Source of the DNA: Muribaculaceae bacterium
GTDB taxonomy: Bacteria > Bacteroidota > Bacteroidia > Bacteroidales > Muribaculaceae
Direction: 5' to 3'
Assembly (NCBI GenBank): GCA_023667285.1
Contig: JAMPAK010000001.1
Coordinates: 380,317 to 444,316 of the forward strand
DNA: 64,000 bases
Part shown: positions 1 through 8,089 of the stretch, piece by piece
Position numbering within the stretch: the stretch's first letter is position 1
How the letters are laid out: every line of letters begins with the position of its first letter
The notes under the pieces: model-generated
Told to the model about the DNA's origin: nothing
The model's input: only the letters and a program-made list of their open reading frames with translations
Database searches by the model: none
Position numbers and translations under genes: made by a program

Positions 1-549
1 GAAATATCGGTCGTGCGTCACCATGAGGAGAGTGACACGCTGACGCGTCAGGTAGTTCTCAAGCCACTCCACCGTTGAGATGTCCAGGTGGTTGGTGGGC
101 TCATCGAGTATAAGAAGATCAGGTGCTGAGAGGAGAAGCCGCGCCAGGTCGACACGCTTCAACTGCCCGCCGGAGAGGGTGTCCACGCTCTGCGACATGT
201 CTGTCACTCCGAGCTGCGACAACATCTGGCGGACGCGATCCTCACGGTTCCACTCATCGTGGCCGCTCTCAGGAATTACCGGCAGGAGGTTATCCATCAA
301 TGACTTTGAGGGGTCGAGCACAGACAACTGCGAGAGGAAGCCCACACGGACACCGCTGCGGAATGTGATGGTGCCGCTGTCAGGACTCTCTCCTCCGGCT
401 ATGAGGCGGAGTAGGGTTGACTTTCCCGTGCCATTGCGCGCTATGATGCCTATCTTGTCACCCTCGCTGACACCGAAAGTGACATCGCCGAAGAGCAGAC
501 GGTCTCCATAGCTCTTGGTGAGATTGTCTACAAGGAGGAGCGGCTTCAT
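1..549 (-). CDS. ABC-F family ATPase, N-terminal part (gene runs off the left edge)
   Basis: The reading frame starts at 549 and is open to base 1, giving 183 residues of the first nucleotide-binding domain. Walker A (RNGTGKST), the signature (LSGGQLKR) and Walker B (LLILDEPTNHLD) followed by the switch histidine (THDRYF) are all visible. The EPTNHLD Walker B is typical of ABC-F proteins, soluble tandem ATPases that act on the ribosome and have no membrane domain (family knowledge). The start overlaps the stop of the CobW-like gene by ATGA, so the two are probably translationally coupled. Which ABC-F subgroup it belongs to (Uup, EttA, YbiT or an antibiotic-protection type) cannot be told because the linker and second domain are missing. 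Confidence 0.93.
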   Translation of the reverse strand, partial: MKPLLLVDNLTKSYGDRLLFGDVTFGVSEGDKIGIIARNGTGKSTLLRLIAGGESPDSGTITFRSGVRVGFLSQLSVLDPSKSLMDNLLPVIPESGHDEWNREDRVRQMLSQLGVTDMSQSVDTLSGGQLKRVDLARLLLSAPDLLILDEPTNHLDISTVEWLENYLTRQRVTLLMVTHDRYF

Positions 550-1844
550 TTGTCAAGACAGGCGTCCAGAGCCTTGGTGATGGCCTCGCGGTCCATGTCG
601 CGGCCGATAAAGACAATCTTTATCATGCGGTCGCCATACTCGTCGTCCCAGTCCTTCATCATGCCGGGATTCTCTTCGAGGAGCTGGCGGAACTCATCCT
701 CGGGTGCGGTTGCAAACCACAGGCCGGCCTCGCGCAGCTGCTTCTGACGCCCGGCACTCTCAAAGAGATAGCTCATGTCAGTGTTGTTGCTGAAATAGCA
801 GATGCCTTTGGCGCGGATGACCTCCTTGGGCCACTGACGGGCGCAGAACCAGTCAAACTTATTGAGATCGAAGGCCGGACGGCGATAGTAGACAAATGTC
901 CCGATGCCATATTCCTCAGCCTCGCCCTCCCCGTCGTGGTGGTGGTGATGGTGGTGATGTCCGCATGAGCACTCTCCTCCATGATGTGACTCGCACTCCT
1001 CATCGTGGTCGTCGTCATTATGGCCATGGTGGTGATGGTGGTGATGTTCATGCTCCTCCTCATCGTGGTCGTGGTGATGGTGGTGGTGATGCTCCTCTTC
1101 CTCGCGCTCTATCTCTGCATTGTCGCGGTCTATCTCGCGAATCCATGCAGCCGAGGTGGCCACGTCGTTGAAGACAAACTTGTGGGTGTTGATGATGCGG
1201 TCGAGGTCGACATCGGCATAATCACACTCTATTATCTCGGCCTGTGGCTGAAGCGCGCGGACCACGGCACGGATATGGGCAAGCTCCTCAGGCGTCACCT
1301 CAGACGCCTTGTTGAGAAGGATGATGTTGCAGAATTCAATCTGCTGGATAATAAGATTCTCTATATCCTCCTCGTCCAGATTCTCCTTCTTCAGTGAGTC
1401 TCCGGCGCCAAACTCGTCGCGCAGACGCAGAGCATCGACGACGGTGACAATGCAGTCAAGGCGAGGTGTCCCGTGCTTGGTGAAGTTCTCACCCATCTGC
1501 GGAATGGAGCAAATGGTCTGGGCTATCGGGGCAGGCTCGCAGACACCGCTGGCCTCGATGACGATATAGTCGAAACGGTCCATGGCCATGATGTCCTCAA
1601 TCTGTTTCACAAGATCCATCTTGAGTGTGCAGCAGATACATCCGTTCTGGAGCGCCACGAGGCTATCGTCCTTCGTGTCGACGATGCCTCCACGCTCTAT
1701 GAGGTCAGCGTCGATGTTGACCTCGCCGATATCGTTCACTATGACGGCAAATTTGATGCCGCGGCGGTTGGAGAGGATATGGTTGACAAGTGTGGTCTTG
1801 CCACTGCCGAGATAGCCGGTGAGAAGAAGTATGGGAGTGTTCAT
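546..1844 (-). CDS. CobW/COG0523 family GTPase with histidine-rich metal-binding stretch
   Basis: Residues 10-18 form the Walker A loop (GYLGSGKTT) and residues 68-72 hold the CxCC motif (GCICC) typical of COG0523 metallochaperone GTPases. A very His/Asp/Glu-rich stretch lies around residues 250-306, with several runs of seven or eight histidines and extra cysteines, followed by a CobW C-terminal domain. Family members insert zinc, nickel or cobalt into client proteins; the His stretch favours zinc or nickel (inference). It sits between folB (22 bases upstream) and an ABC-F gene that overlaps its stop. Neighbouring folB is notable because zinc-responsive COG0523 proteins elsewhere are linked to folate GTP cyclohydrolase. 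No zinc-repressor operator was recognised upstream. The length of 432 residues is normal once the His insert is counted. Confidence 0.92.
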   Translation of the reverse strand: MNTPILLLTGYLGSGKTTLVNHILSNRRGIKFAVIVNDIGEVNIDADLIERGGIVDTKDDSLVALQNGCICCTLKMDLVKQIEDIMAMDRFDYIVIEASGVCEPAPIAQTICSIPQMGENFTKHGTPRLDCIVTVVDALRLRDEFGAGDSLKKENLDEEDIENLIIQQIEFCNIILLNKASEVTPEELAHIRAVVRALQPQAEIIECDYADVDLDRIINTHKFVFNDVATSAAWIREIDRDNAEIEREEEEHHHHHHHDHDEEEHEHHHHHHHGHNDDDHDEECESHHGGECSCGHHHHHHHHDGEGEAEEYGIGTFVYYRRPAFDLNKFDWFCARQWPKEVIRAKGICYFSNNTDMSYLFESAGRQKQLREAGLWFATAPEDEFRQLLEENPGMMKDWDDEYGDRMIKIVFIGRDMDREAITKALDACLDK

Positions 1845-1866
1845 ATTTTTTGAATTGCTTGTGGTT

Positions 1867-2223
1867 TCACCATTCTAAAACGATGGCTACTGATGATAGT
1901 TCGGCGGGGACAGGAGGGGTTATCTTGGACACCCTGACCATTCCGCCTTCAATGAGAGGGAATTTCTTGAGAAGAGCCGAGCGGATGCGCGATGCCACAT
2001 GCTCCAGGAGGGCTGAGGGGATCTCCATCTCGAGTTTTATGACCTCTATGGCCTCCGCATAGTTGAGGGTCGAGCCAACATCATCTGTGGCGGCCGCCTC
2101 CTCGAGGGGATAGCGGAGCCTGACGGAGACCTCAAAGAGATTGCCCACACGGGTCTCCTGAGGGTCGACCCCATGGCGAGCCATCAGGCGCAGTCCGTTG
2201 ATCTCGATTGTTCCTGTCATCAT
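1867..2223 (-). CDS. folB: Dihydroneopterin aldolase
   Basis: The protein is a FolB-type aldolase that converts 7,8-dihydroneopterin to 6-hydroxymethyl-dihydropterin plus glycolaldehyde in folate synthesis. The N-terminal IEINGLRLMARHGVDPQE segment, the central TLNYAEAIEVIK and the LLEHVASRI segment match the family's substrate-binding pattern, and the length of about 118 residues is usual. Three ATGs lie close together (2229, 2223, 2220); I chose 2223 because it gives an ATGA overlap with the stop of the upstream glycosyltransferase at 2220-2222. The order glycosyltransferase, folB, CobW GTPase, ABC-F suggests one transcript starting near 3442. Confidence 0.93.
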   Translation of the reverse strand: MMTGTIEINGLRLMARHGVDPQETRVGNLFEVSVRLRYPLEEAAATDDVGSTLNYAEAIEVIKLEMEIPSALLEHVASRIRSALLKKFPLIEGGMVRVSKITPPVPAELSSVAIVLEW

Positions 2224-3419
2224 CCCCATGAGTAGTTTGACTTGCGGTTGCTCAGGCCTCGCAGCTTATAATAGAGGGTATAGAGAGGATGGATCGACAT
2301 GAACCACGGGAATGTGATGAAGATTCCGCGCGACCACAGGGCCACGGAGGTCTTCTTCCATGCAAACATCAGGATGAGCCATGTGGCCATGAGAAGCACA
2401 CATCCTGCTATCATCGGTATGTAAGACGGAAGCCCCACAATCGAGAGGGCCACTGTAGCTCCGATGGCTATCCACCAGGCCAATGTGCATGAGCTGAAGA
2501 AGGCCCGTGCGTGTCCGCGCACCTTGGAGGCGGTGAAGCCATAGCGGAGTTTGCGGGCGCGGTGAGATGCCGCCGGGTTCTCCTCGACAGCGAGCACCAT
2601 GGAGTCAGCCGACAGTTCTACGGCGGTATTGCGAGCCGTGGCCACCTGGCTGACAAATACATCGTCGTCGCCATACTTAAGGTCGAGCGAGCGTGAGAAT
2701 CCCTTGTTTCTGAAGAAGACATCACGGCGGTAAGCCAGATTGTGTGATGTTCCGCGATAGGGTCTTCCGGCTATTGCCCACGAGAGATACTCGATGGCAG
2801 TCCTGACATTGTCGAAAGCATGAAGCCGTTTGCGTGGCTCACGAGTCTCATCGGCAGCCGCAGCCGGGGCGGCATACCCTATCACCACATCTGTGCCTGG
2901 AGTGAAGCGGCGGCACATGGCACGGAGCCACAGACGCGAAGGTATCTGGCAATTGCCGGTAGTGTGGACCACGACATCATAACGCGCGGCCTTTATGCCC
3001 AGAGTCACCGCAAGTTTCTTGCGCGACAGGGAGCGGGAGTCGAGCGGGGTGAAGGTCATATATAGATTAGGGTGGTCGCGCTCAAGACGGGCTATCACAT
3101 CCTTGGTCGAGGCCATGGCTCCATCATTCACCACTATCACCTCAAATCTCCCCGGGTAGTCCTGGTCGAGTATCTGTGGTAGAAGCACCTCAAGATTAGG
3201 GGCGTCATCCTCCGAATAGACTATCACCGAGACTGAGGGATAGGCCATCTCGCCCTCCTCAGGAAGGGGGAGGCCGCTGTCGTCGCTGACGCGGCTGCTC
3301 ACCGTGGCCACATAGTGGCGGAAACCCAGGAGCAGAAACAGGATGGCCACTATAAGCACGGCAAAGAGAGCCAAGACGGTGGGTGTAAATGAAAGTTCAA
3401 ACATCGTGTTGAATTGCAT
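2220..3419 (-). CDS. Membrane-anchored family 2 glycosyltransferase
   Basis: The 399-residue protein has an N-terminal membrane helix (about residues 11-33), a cytoplasmic GT2 domain, and two or three C-terminal hydrophobic helices (about 310-375). The GT2 nucleotide-sugar fold is shown by SVIVYSEDDAPNLEVLLP, the DQDYPGRFEVIVVNDG segment and the later acidic YGDDDVFVSQ segment. This layout is common in Bacteroidetes enzymes that add sugars to lipid carriers or surface glycans, but donor and acceptor cannot be read from the sequence. It heads the minus-strand group with folB, with a promoter at 3446-3453. A second ATG at residue 6 is an alternative start. It is divergent from thrC. Confidence 0.85.
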   Translation of the reverse strand: MQFNTMFELSFTPTVLALFAVLIVAILFLLLGFRHYVATVSSRVSDDSGLPLPEEGEMAYPSVSVIVYSEDDAPNLEVLLPQILDQDYPGRFEVIVVNDGAMASTKDVIARLERDHPNLYMTFTPLDSRSLSRKKLAVTLGIKAARYDVVVHTTGNCQIPSRLWLRAMCRRFTPGTDVVIGYAAPAAAADETREPRKRLHAFDNVRTAIEYLSWAIAGRPYRGTSHNLAYRRDVFFRNKGFSRSLDLKYGDDDVFVSQVATARNTAVELSADSMVLAVEENPAASHRARKLRYGFTASKVRGHARAFFSSCTLAWWIAIGATVALSIVGLPSYIPMIAGCVLLMATWLILMFAWKKTSVALWSRGIFITFPWFMSIHPLYTLYYKLRGLSNRKSNYSWG

Positions 3420-3445
3420 TTCAGATATATCTCAAAAACAAAATG

Positions 3446-3453
3446 CAAAATTA
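3446..3453 (-). promoter_or_regulatory. Bacteroidetes -7 box for the glycosyltransferase/folB transcript
   Basis: TAATTTTG reads on the minus strand here, matching TAnnTTTG, with a predicted start near 3442 and a leader of about 22 bases. No clear -33 TTTG was seen at the right spacing. Confidence 0.5.
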
Positions 3454-3510
3454 AAGAATTTCCGCGAAATCTCACCACTTTGGACGCAGGAAAATCACAT
3501 GCATAGAATT

Positions 3511-3542
3511 TTTGGAGGATTGGAAAGTTATTGTTACTTTTG
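3511..3542 (+). promoter_or_regulatory. Promoter of thrC
   Basis: TTTG at 3511-3514, 20 bases, then TACTTTTG at 3535-3542: a full Bacteroidetes promoter. The predicted start near 3546 leaves about 16 bases before the ATG at 3562, which decides against longer upstream start sites in the same frame. Confidence 0.7.
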
Positions 3543-3561
3543 CGTGTGTAAACACTTTTGT

Positions 3562-4860
3562 ATGCAATTCTACAGCACAAACAGACAATGTCGGGAAGCG
3601 TCGCTGAAAGATGCGGTGATGGACGGGCTTGCGCCTGATGGCGGGCTGTTTATGCCTGAAAGGATTCCGGTGATTCCCGGTGCCTTTTTCAATAATATTG
3701 CCGACATGAGCATTCGCGATATCGCATATGTCGTGGCCGACCTCATGCTCGGAGACGACATCGACTCTGCCGACATAAAACGCATCGTAAACGAGACTTT
3801 CACCTTCGATGTCCCCCTTGTGAGAATCTCGGAGGGGGTCTATTCACTTGAGCTGTTCCATGGCCCCACACTTGCCTTCAAGGATGTGGGTGTCAGGTTT
3901 CTGGCCCGTGTCATAAGCCACTTCTCCTCACCCGGCAAAGGGGGCGTGAAGGTGCTTGTGGCTACGTCGGGAGACTCTGGGGGGGCCGTGGCCCGCGGTT
4001 TCGGCGGAGTTGCCGGAGTGGATGTCTACATCCTCTACCCTCAGGGGGTTCTCACGCCCCTCCAGCGCGCACAGCTGTCGCTCCCAGACTCCAACATACA
4101 CCCCATCGAGGTGCTTGGGACGTTTGACGACTGCCAGCGCATGGCCCGCGAGGTCATCCTCGACCATGACATCCGCAGAGTGGCCGCACTGACATCTGCA
4201 AACTCTATAAACATCTGCAGGCTGCTTCCACAGATGTTCTACTTCTTCCACGCCTACGCCCAGTTGATACACCGGGAATGGCCGGGCGACGGCGTGGTGA
4301 TATCCATCCCCTCGGGCAATCTCGGCAACCTCACAGCCGGACTTCTGGCATGGCGCATGGGGCTGCCTGTGAAGCGCTTTGTGGTGTCCAACAACTCCAA
4401 CAGCGTCACGGCTGACTATCTAAAAGACGGAGTGTTCCGTCCGCGCAAGGCAGTGAGGACGGTGGCTTGTGCGATGGACGTGGGCAATCCCTCAAATATC
4501 CAGCGGATCATGGATATGTTCGATGGAGACACCGGGGTTCTTTCACACCTGGTGGATGGTTACAGCATCCCTGACCGCGAGATTCTCGACACAATGTCGC
4601 AGACCCACTCCGCCAACGGCTATCTGCTCGATCCTCACGGAGCCACAGCCCTGGCCGCCCTAAAGCGCAGCCTGAAAGATGGGGAGAAAGGAATCTTCCT
4701 CGAGACGGCACATCCGTCAAAATTCCCCGCTCCGGTGGCTGAGGCTACAGGAGTCACCTTCAATCCGTCGGCCATCGCCGGACACCGCCCGTCCCACAGG
4801 AGAATCTCACCCTCGGCGGACGCAATGAAAAAAATTCTGATCTCCGATCTGAAACAATAG
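3562..4860 (+). CDS. thrC: Threonine synthase
   Basis: This PLP enzyme converts O-phosphohomoserine to threonine and phosphate, the last step of threonine synthesis. The N-terminal LKDAVMDGLAPDGGLFMPE segment is typical of threonine synthase, the PLP lysine is Lys107 in LAFKDVG, and SGDSGGAV and the IPSGNLGNL phosphate-binding loop follow. The length of 432 residues is normal for the bacterial class. I set the start at the ATG of MQFYSTNRQ because the frame upstream crosses the promoter at 3511-3542. The gene begins a plus-strand run that continues through a small conserved gene, an acyltransferase and a nitrilase. No threonine attenuator peptide was seen. Confidence 0.97.
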   Translation: MQFYSTNRQCREASLKDAVMDGLAPDGGLFMPERIPVIPGAFFNNIADMSIRDIAYVVADLMLGDDIDSADIKRIVNETFTFDVPLVRISEGVYSLELFHGPTLAFKDVGVRFLARVISHFSSPGKGGVKVLVATSGDSGGAVARGFGGVAGVDVYILYPQGVLTPLQRAQLSLPDSNIHPIEVLGTFDDCQRMAREVILDHDIRRVAALTSANSINICRLLPQMFYFFHAYAQLIHREWPGDGVVISIPSGNLGNLTAGLLAWRMGLPVKRFVVSNNSNSVTADYLKDGVFRPRKAVRTVACAMDVGNPSNIQRIMDMFDGDTGVLSHLVDGYSIPDREILDTMSQTHSANGYLLDPHGATALAALKRSLKDGEKGIFLETAHPSKFPAPVAEATGVTFNPSAIAGHRPSHRRISPSADAMKKILISDLKQ

Positions 4861-4914
4861 ACCAACGGCAAGCGTTGAATATATCAAAGAATTTAACACC
4901 TCACAATCATCAAT

Positions 4915-5280
4915 ATGGCTACGAACAAACGTATTCTCAAGAAAGAAATCCGCATGATCTGCGGCGCACTCGCCGGCGAGTGTGTGATAGCAAAAATCAC
5001 TGTCCCGGGCATCAACCCCGAGAAACTCAACGAGATCATCTATGACATAGCAGACCTCCAGAGCAACGCCATCCGCATGATCAGCGTCAAATTCCCTCAG
5101 ACAGAAAGCGCGTTTGCATCCAAGAAGGAGTATGCCGACGCCAAGCACAAATATTTCCATGCTGCCTTCCGCAAACTGAAAGGTGACTTCAACGCCCATG
5201 TAGACAAGATCCTCAAGGAGATGAACTCCGCCCTCCCCAAGGCTCAGAAGGAAGCCAATAAGGAGAAAGTTGAGAAGTAA
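4915..5280 (+). CDS. Conserved small helical protein of unknown function
   Basis: A 121-residue soluble protein rich in Lys, Glu and Ala with no signal peptide or membrane helix. It looks almost entirely alpha-helical: residues 1-20 and 85-121 are strongly charged and amphipathic, and a short hydrophobic segment (GALAGECVIAKITV) sits near residues 17-30. I do not recognise a named domain. It lies 54 bases after thrC and 11 bases before the PlsC-like gene, so it is probably co-transcribed with them. Well-behaved codon use and the tight position say it is a real gene. Confidence 0.8.
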   Translation: MATNKRILKKEIRMICGALAGECVIAKITVPGINPEKLNEIIYDIADLQSNAIRMISVKFPQTESAFASKKEYADAKHKYFHAAFRKLKGDFNAHVDKILKEMNSALPKAQKEANKEKVEK

Positions 5281-5291
5281 CCCCTCGGGAT

Positions 5292-5819
5292 ATGTTCAGC
5301 AGACTCATGCTCAAACTCTTCGGATGGCGGGTCATCTGCACGGTGCCTGACTATCCTAAGTGCATCATATGCGTAGCCCCTCACACCTCCAACTGGGATT
5401 TTGTCCTGGGGAAATTTGCCTACTGGTCTGTGGGGCGCAGGGCCGGATTCCTCATCAAGGATTCCTGGTTCTTCTTTCCTATGAGCCTGATTTTCAAGGC
5501 CCTGGGAGGAATTCCAGTGGCGCGGGGCAAGGGGAGCTCGCTGACACAGACTCTCGTGAAGAAGTTTGACGAGAGCACTCACCTCTCCATCGCCATCACT
5601 CCGGAGGGGACACGAAAGAAGGTTGCTGAATGGCACACGGGGTTCCTGCGCATCGCCACTGAGGCCCACATTCCTATTGTCCTCGGCGCCATTGACTCCG
5701 TCAACAAGGAGGTGCATCTCCAGAAGACATTCATCCCCACCGGCAACCTTGAGGCCGACATGAAGGCCGTACGCGAATACTATGCCCCATACAAGGGGAT
5801 AAAACCTGAGAATTCCTGA
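5292..5819 (+). CDS. 1-acylglycerol-3-phosphate acyltransferase-like protein (PlsC family)
   Basis: The 175-residue protein carries the acyltransferase block I motif HTSNWD (His31, Asp36) and the substrate-binding block ITPEGTR near residue 100. Family members move an acyl chain onto lysophosphatidic acid or similar glycerolipids at the inner membrane. It is shorter than classical PlsC (about 240 residues) and has at most one weak N-terminal hydrophobic segment, so it belongs to a compact subgroup common in Bacteroidetes whose true acceptor is uncertain. Its stop overlaps the next start (TGATG), indicating coupling to the nitrilase-family gene. Confidence 0.87.
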   Translation: MFSRLMLKLFGWRVICTVPDYPKCIICVAPHTSNWDFVLGKFAYWSVGRRAGFLIKDSWFFFPMSLIFKALGGIPVARGKGSSLTQTLVKKFDESTHLSIAITPEGTRKKVAEWHTGFLRIATEAHIPIVLGAIDSVNKEVHLQKTFIPTGNLEADMKAVREYYAPYKGIKPENS

Positions 5820-6613
5820 TGAAAATCTGTGCAATCCCCCTCGACATCTCTTATGAGAACCCTGAGGAGAATATAGTTTCCGCCGCTCATGCCCTGAGCA
5901 TGGTGGAGCCTGACACCGACATTGTGGTCCTTCCTGAGCTCTTCACCACAGCCTTTGTCCCTGACTCCAAGATGGTCGAGGCCCTGGCCGAGCCTAACGA
6001 CGGGAAGACAATGCAGGCCGTGAGACGATGGGCTGCCTTCTTCGGATTTGCCATTGCCGGTAGTTTCCTGGCAGTCGATCCTGACGGCCGGCGCTTCAAC
6101 CGCGCTTTCTTTGTAGAGCCGGGCGGCGACACAACCTTCTACGACAAGCGCCACCTCTTCCCCCTCTCCACTGAGGACAATGTGCTGACACCCGGACAGA
6201 AAATGCCCCCGAGAATCAGGTTCAGGGGATGGGACATCACCCTGGTGGTGTGCTTCGACATCCGTTTCCCGGTGTGGTGCAGGAACACTCCTCAACTTCC
6301 GGCCGATGTGATGCTCGTGCCGTCAAACTGGCCTCACTCCCGCATAGAGCAATACAAGATTCTCCTCAAGGCCCGCGCTGTGGAGAACCAGATGATAACC
6401 GTAGGCGCCAACCGCATCGGCCACGACCCATTCGGAGAGTATGAACAGATGGACACAGACATGTTCGACTACCTCGGCAACTCCATCAAGGAGACCCGCC
6501 GCAACGGACTTGTCTATACCCTGCTAGAGCGTCATGACCTCGAGGAGGCACGACGCCGTTTCCCGTTTCTTTCCGTCTCAGACAAGTGGGAGATTGAATT
6601 GGAAAATCACTGA
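5819..6613 (+). CDS. Nitrilase-superfamily amidohydrolase, omega-amidase type
   Basis: The carbon-nitrogen hydrolase triad is visible as Glu40 (LPELFTTAF), Lys110 (YDKRHLFP) and Cys145 (VVCFDIRFP). The length of 264 residues and the DKRHLF and CFDIRFP signatures match the omega-amidase/YafV branch, which deaminates 2-oxoglutaramate or 2-oxosuccinamate and acts in metabolite repair (family knowledge). No signal peptide, so cytoplasmic. The start overlaps the acyltransferase stop by one base and the GH28 gene follows after four bases. Confidence 0.9.
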   Translation: MKICAIPLDISYENPEENIVSAAHALSMVEPDTDIVVLPELFTTAFVPDSKMVEALAEPNDGKTMQAVRRWAAFFGFAIAGSFLAVDPDGRRFNRAFFVEPGGDTTFYDKRHLFPLSTEDNVLTPGQKMPPRIRFRGWDITLVVCFDIRFPVWCRNTPQLPADVMLVPSNWPHSRIEQYKILLKARAVENQMITVGANRIGHDPFGEYEQMDTDMFDYLGNSIKETRRNGLVYTLLERHDLEEARRRFPFLSVSDKWEIELENH

Positions 6614-6617
6614 CAGG

Positions 6618-8039
6618 ATGTCTATCAGAGGCTACCTCACTGCCATCGCCGTCATGATATGCTCATGGGGTTGTGGCGCCGTGATTCCCGACATAGACTC
6701 AGTCGGAGCGGCCTTGTGTCCTGAGGAAATCGCCCCTATAGGAGAGGCGCCATTCGCGATGGCTGACCTTGCGCGGCCCGTTTTCCCTGACCGCGTCATC
6801 GACATAAGCAAAGCCGGCGCCAAGCAGGGACGGCTCTGCACAAAAACCATCCAGCGAGCCATCGACAGACTCTCAGCCTCAGGGGGCGGCACTGTGCTTG
6901 TCCCCGCGGGCCAGTGGCTCACTGGGCGCATAATCCTTAAAGACAATATCAATCTCCGGCTCGCCAAAGGCTCCACACTGAGATTCTCAGACAAGATTGA
7001 TGACTATCTCCCCGTGGTCTTCACCCGCAATGAGGGAGTGGAACTGATGAGCCTCGGAGCCATGATTTATGCCAACGGCGCCAGGAACATAGCTGTGACC
7101 GGCGATGGAACCCTCATGGGATGCGGACAGACTGATGAGAGCGAGATATGGAGAGAGCAAGGAAAGAACAATCCGGCCATTGAGCAGAGGGTCGACTGGC
7201 GCAAACCTGTCTTTGAGAGAATCTATGACGGCGCCACAGACTCAACGCGCATCCATCTCCCCATGTTTTTCGCCCCCATCAACTGCAGCAATGTGCTTGT
7301 CGAGGGTGTCATCTTCAAGAATGCCATCTACTGGAACATCACCCCGACATACTGCGACTCCGTCATAATCCGCGGTGTAACGGTCGACTCCGAAGGGGGA
7401 CGTACCGACGGAATAGACATAGACTCGTCGAGCAACGTGCTGATTGAGTACTGCACCATCTCGAGCGGCGATGACAACTACACCCTCAAGGCCGGAAGAT
7501 GTGAGGACGGCGTGAGAGTAAACCGCCCCACTGAGAACGTAGTCATACGCCACTGCCTCTCGCTCAAAGGCCCCGGCGGGCTAACTATCGGGACTGAGAC
7601 AGCCGGAATGGTGAGAAACGTGTGGTGTCATGACTGTGTCATGGATGCCCCGAGCAACGGCTTCTACCTCAAGAGCAGGCGCACCCGTGGCGGAGGGTGT
7701 GAGAACATCACAGCTGAACGCATCAGGATGAAGAACGTGAAAAGCGTCCTCACCATCGACCAGCTCGGTAATCCCGCCTGGATTGGCCTCCTGGCTGAGC
7801 GAAGGCCCGTCCCTGAGACAACACCTCTTACCCCTGTGTGCCGAAACATCACCATGCGCGACGTCGAGGCCGAGCACTCTGTCAATGCCATCACCATCAA
7901 GGGCCTTGGCGAGACACCTGTGGAAGGCGTGAGGATAGAGCGCTGGAAGGTAAGATACCAGAACCCCATGAGGATTTTTGATGTCGGGGACCTCATAATC
8001 TCAGAGAGCGACTTCACACATATCCCGAATGAACTTTGA
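6618..8039 (+). CDS. Secreted glycoside hydrolase family 28 (polygalacturonase-like)
   Basis: Starting at ATG 6618 gives 473 residues with an N-terminal hydrophobic export signal and cysteines at the end of it (ICSWGCGAV), possibly a lipoprotein. A right-handed beta-helix follows. Family 28 landmarks are GRTDGIDIDSSSN and SGDDNYTLK (catalytic Asp pair), then GPGGLTIGTE and YLKSRRTRGG in place of the GHG and RIK motifs. GH28 enzymes hydrolyse galacturonan or rhamnogalacturonan. The usual histidine of GHG is proline here, see findings. The gene starts four bases after the nitrilase gene, with no carbohydrate-utilisation genes next to it, so pectin specificity is not supported by context. Confidence 0.88.
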   Translation: MSIRGYLTAIAVMICSWGCGAVIPDIDSVGAALCPEEIAPIGEAPFAMADLARPVFPDRVIDISKAGAKQGRLCTKTIQRAIDRLSASGGGTVLVPAGQWLTGRIILKDNINLRLAKGSTLRFSDKIDDYLPVVFTRNEGVELMSLGAMIYANGARNIAVTGDGTLMGCGQTDESEIWREQGKNNPAIEQRVDWRKPVFERIYDGATDSTRIHLPMFFAPINCSNVLVEGVIFKNAIYWNITPTYCDSVIIRGVTVDSEGGRTDGIDIDSSSNVLIEYCTISSGDDNYTLKAGRCEDGVRVNRPTENVVIRHCLSLKGPGGLTIGTETAGMVRNVWCHDCVMDAPSNGFYLKSRRTRGGGCENITAERIRMKNVKSVLTIDQLGNPAWIGLLAERRPVPETTPLTPVCRNITMRDVEAEHSVNAITIKGLGETPVEGVRIERWKVRYQNPMRIFDVGDLIISESDFTHIPNEL

Positions 8040-8089
8040 CAAAAGACACTTTGTTGAAATTCTATACGTTTCATCAATCTGTCTGAGTC

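Noticed and set aside
896-1397. Overlapping open frames on the plus strand opposite the His codons of the CobW gene
   Set aside because: Repetitive GTGGTGATG codons are the complement of the His/Asp run and leave several frames open by composition; no start context or family match.
3343-3561. Extended N-terminus of thrC upstream of ATG 3562
   Set aside because: It crosses the thrC promoter box and the divergent glycosyltransferase start; the family N-terminus begins at 3562.
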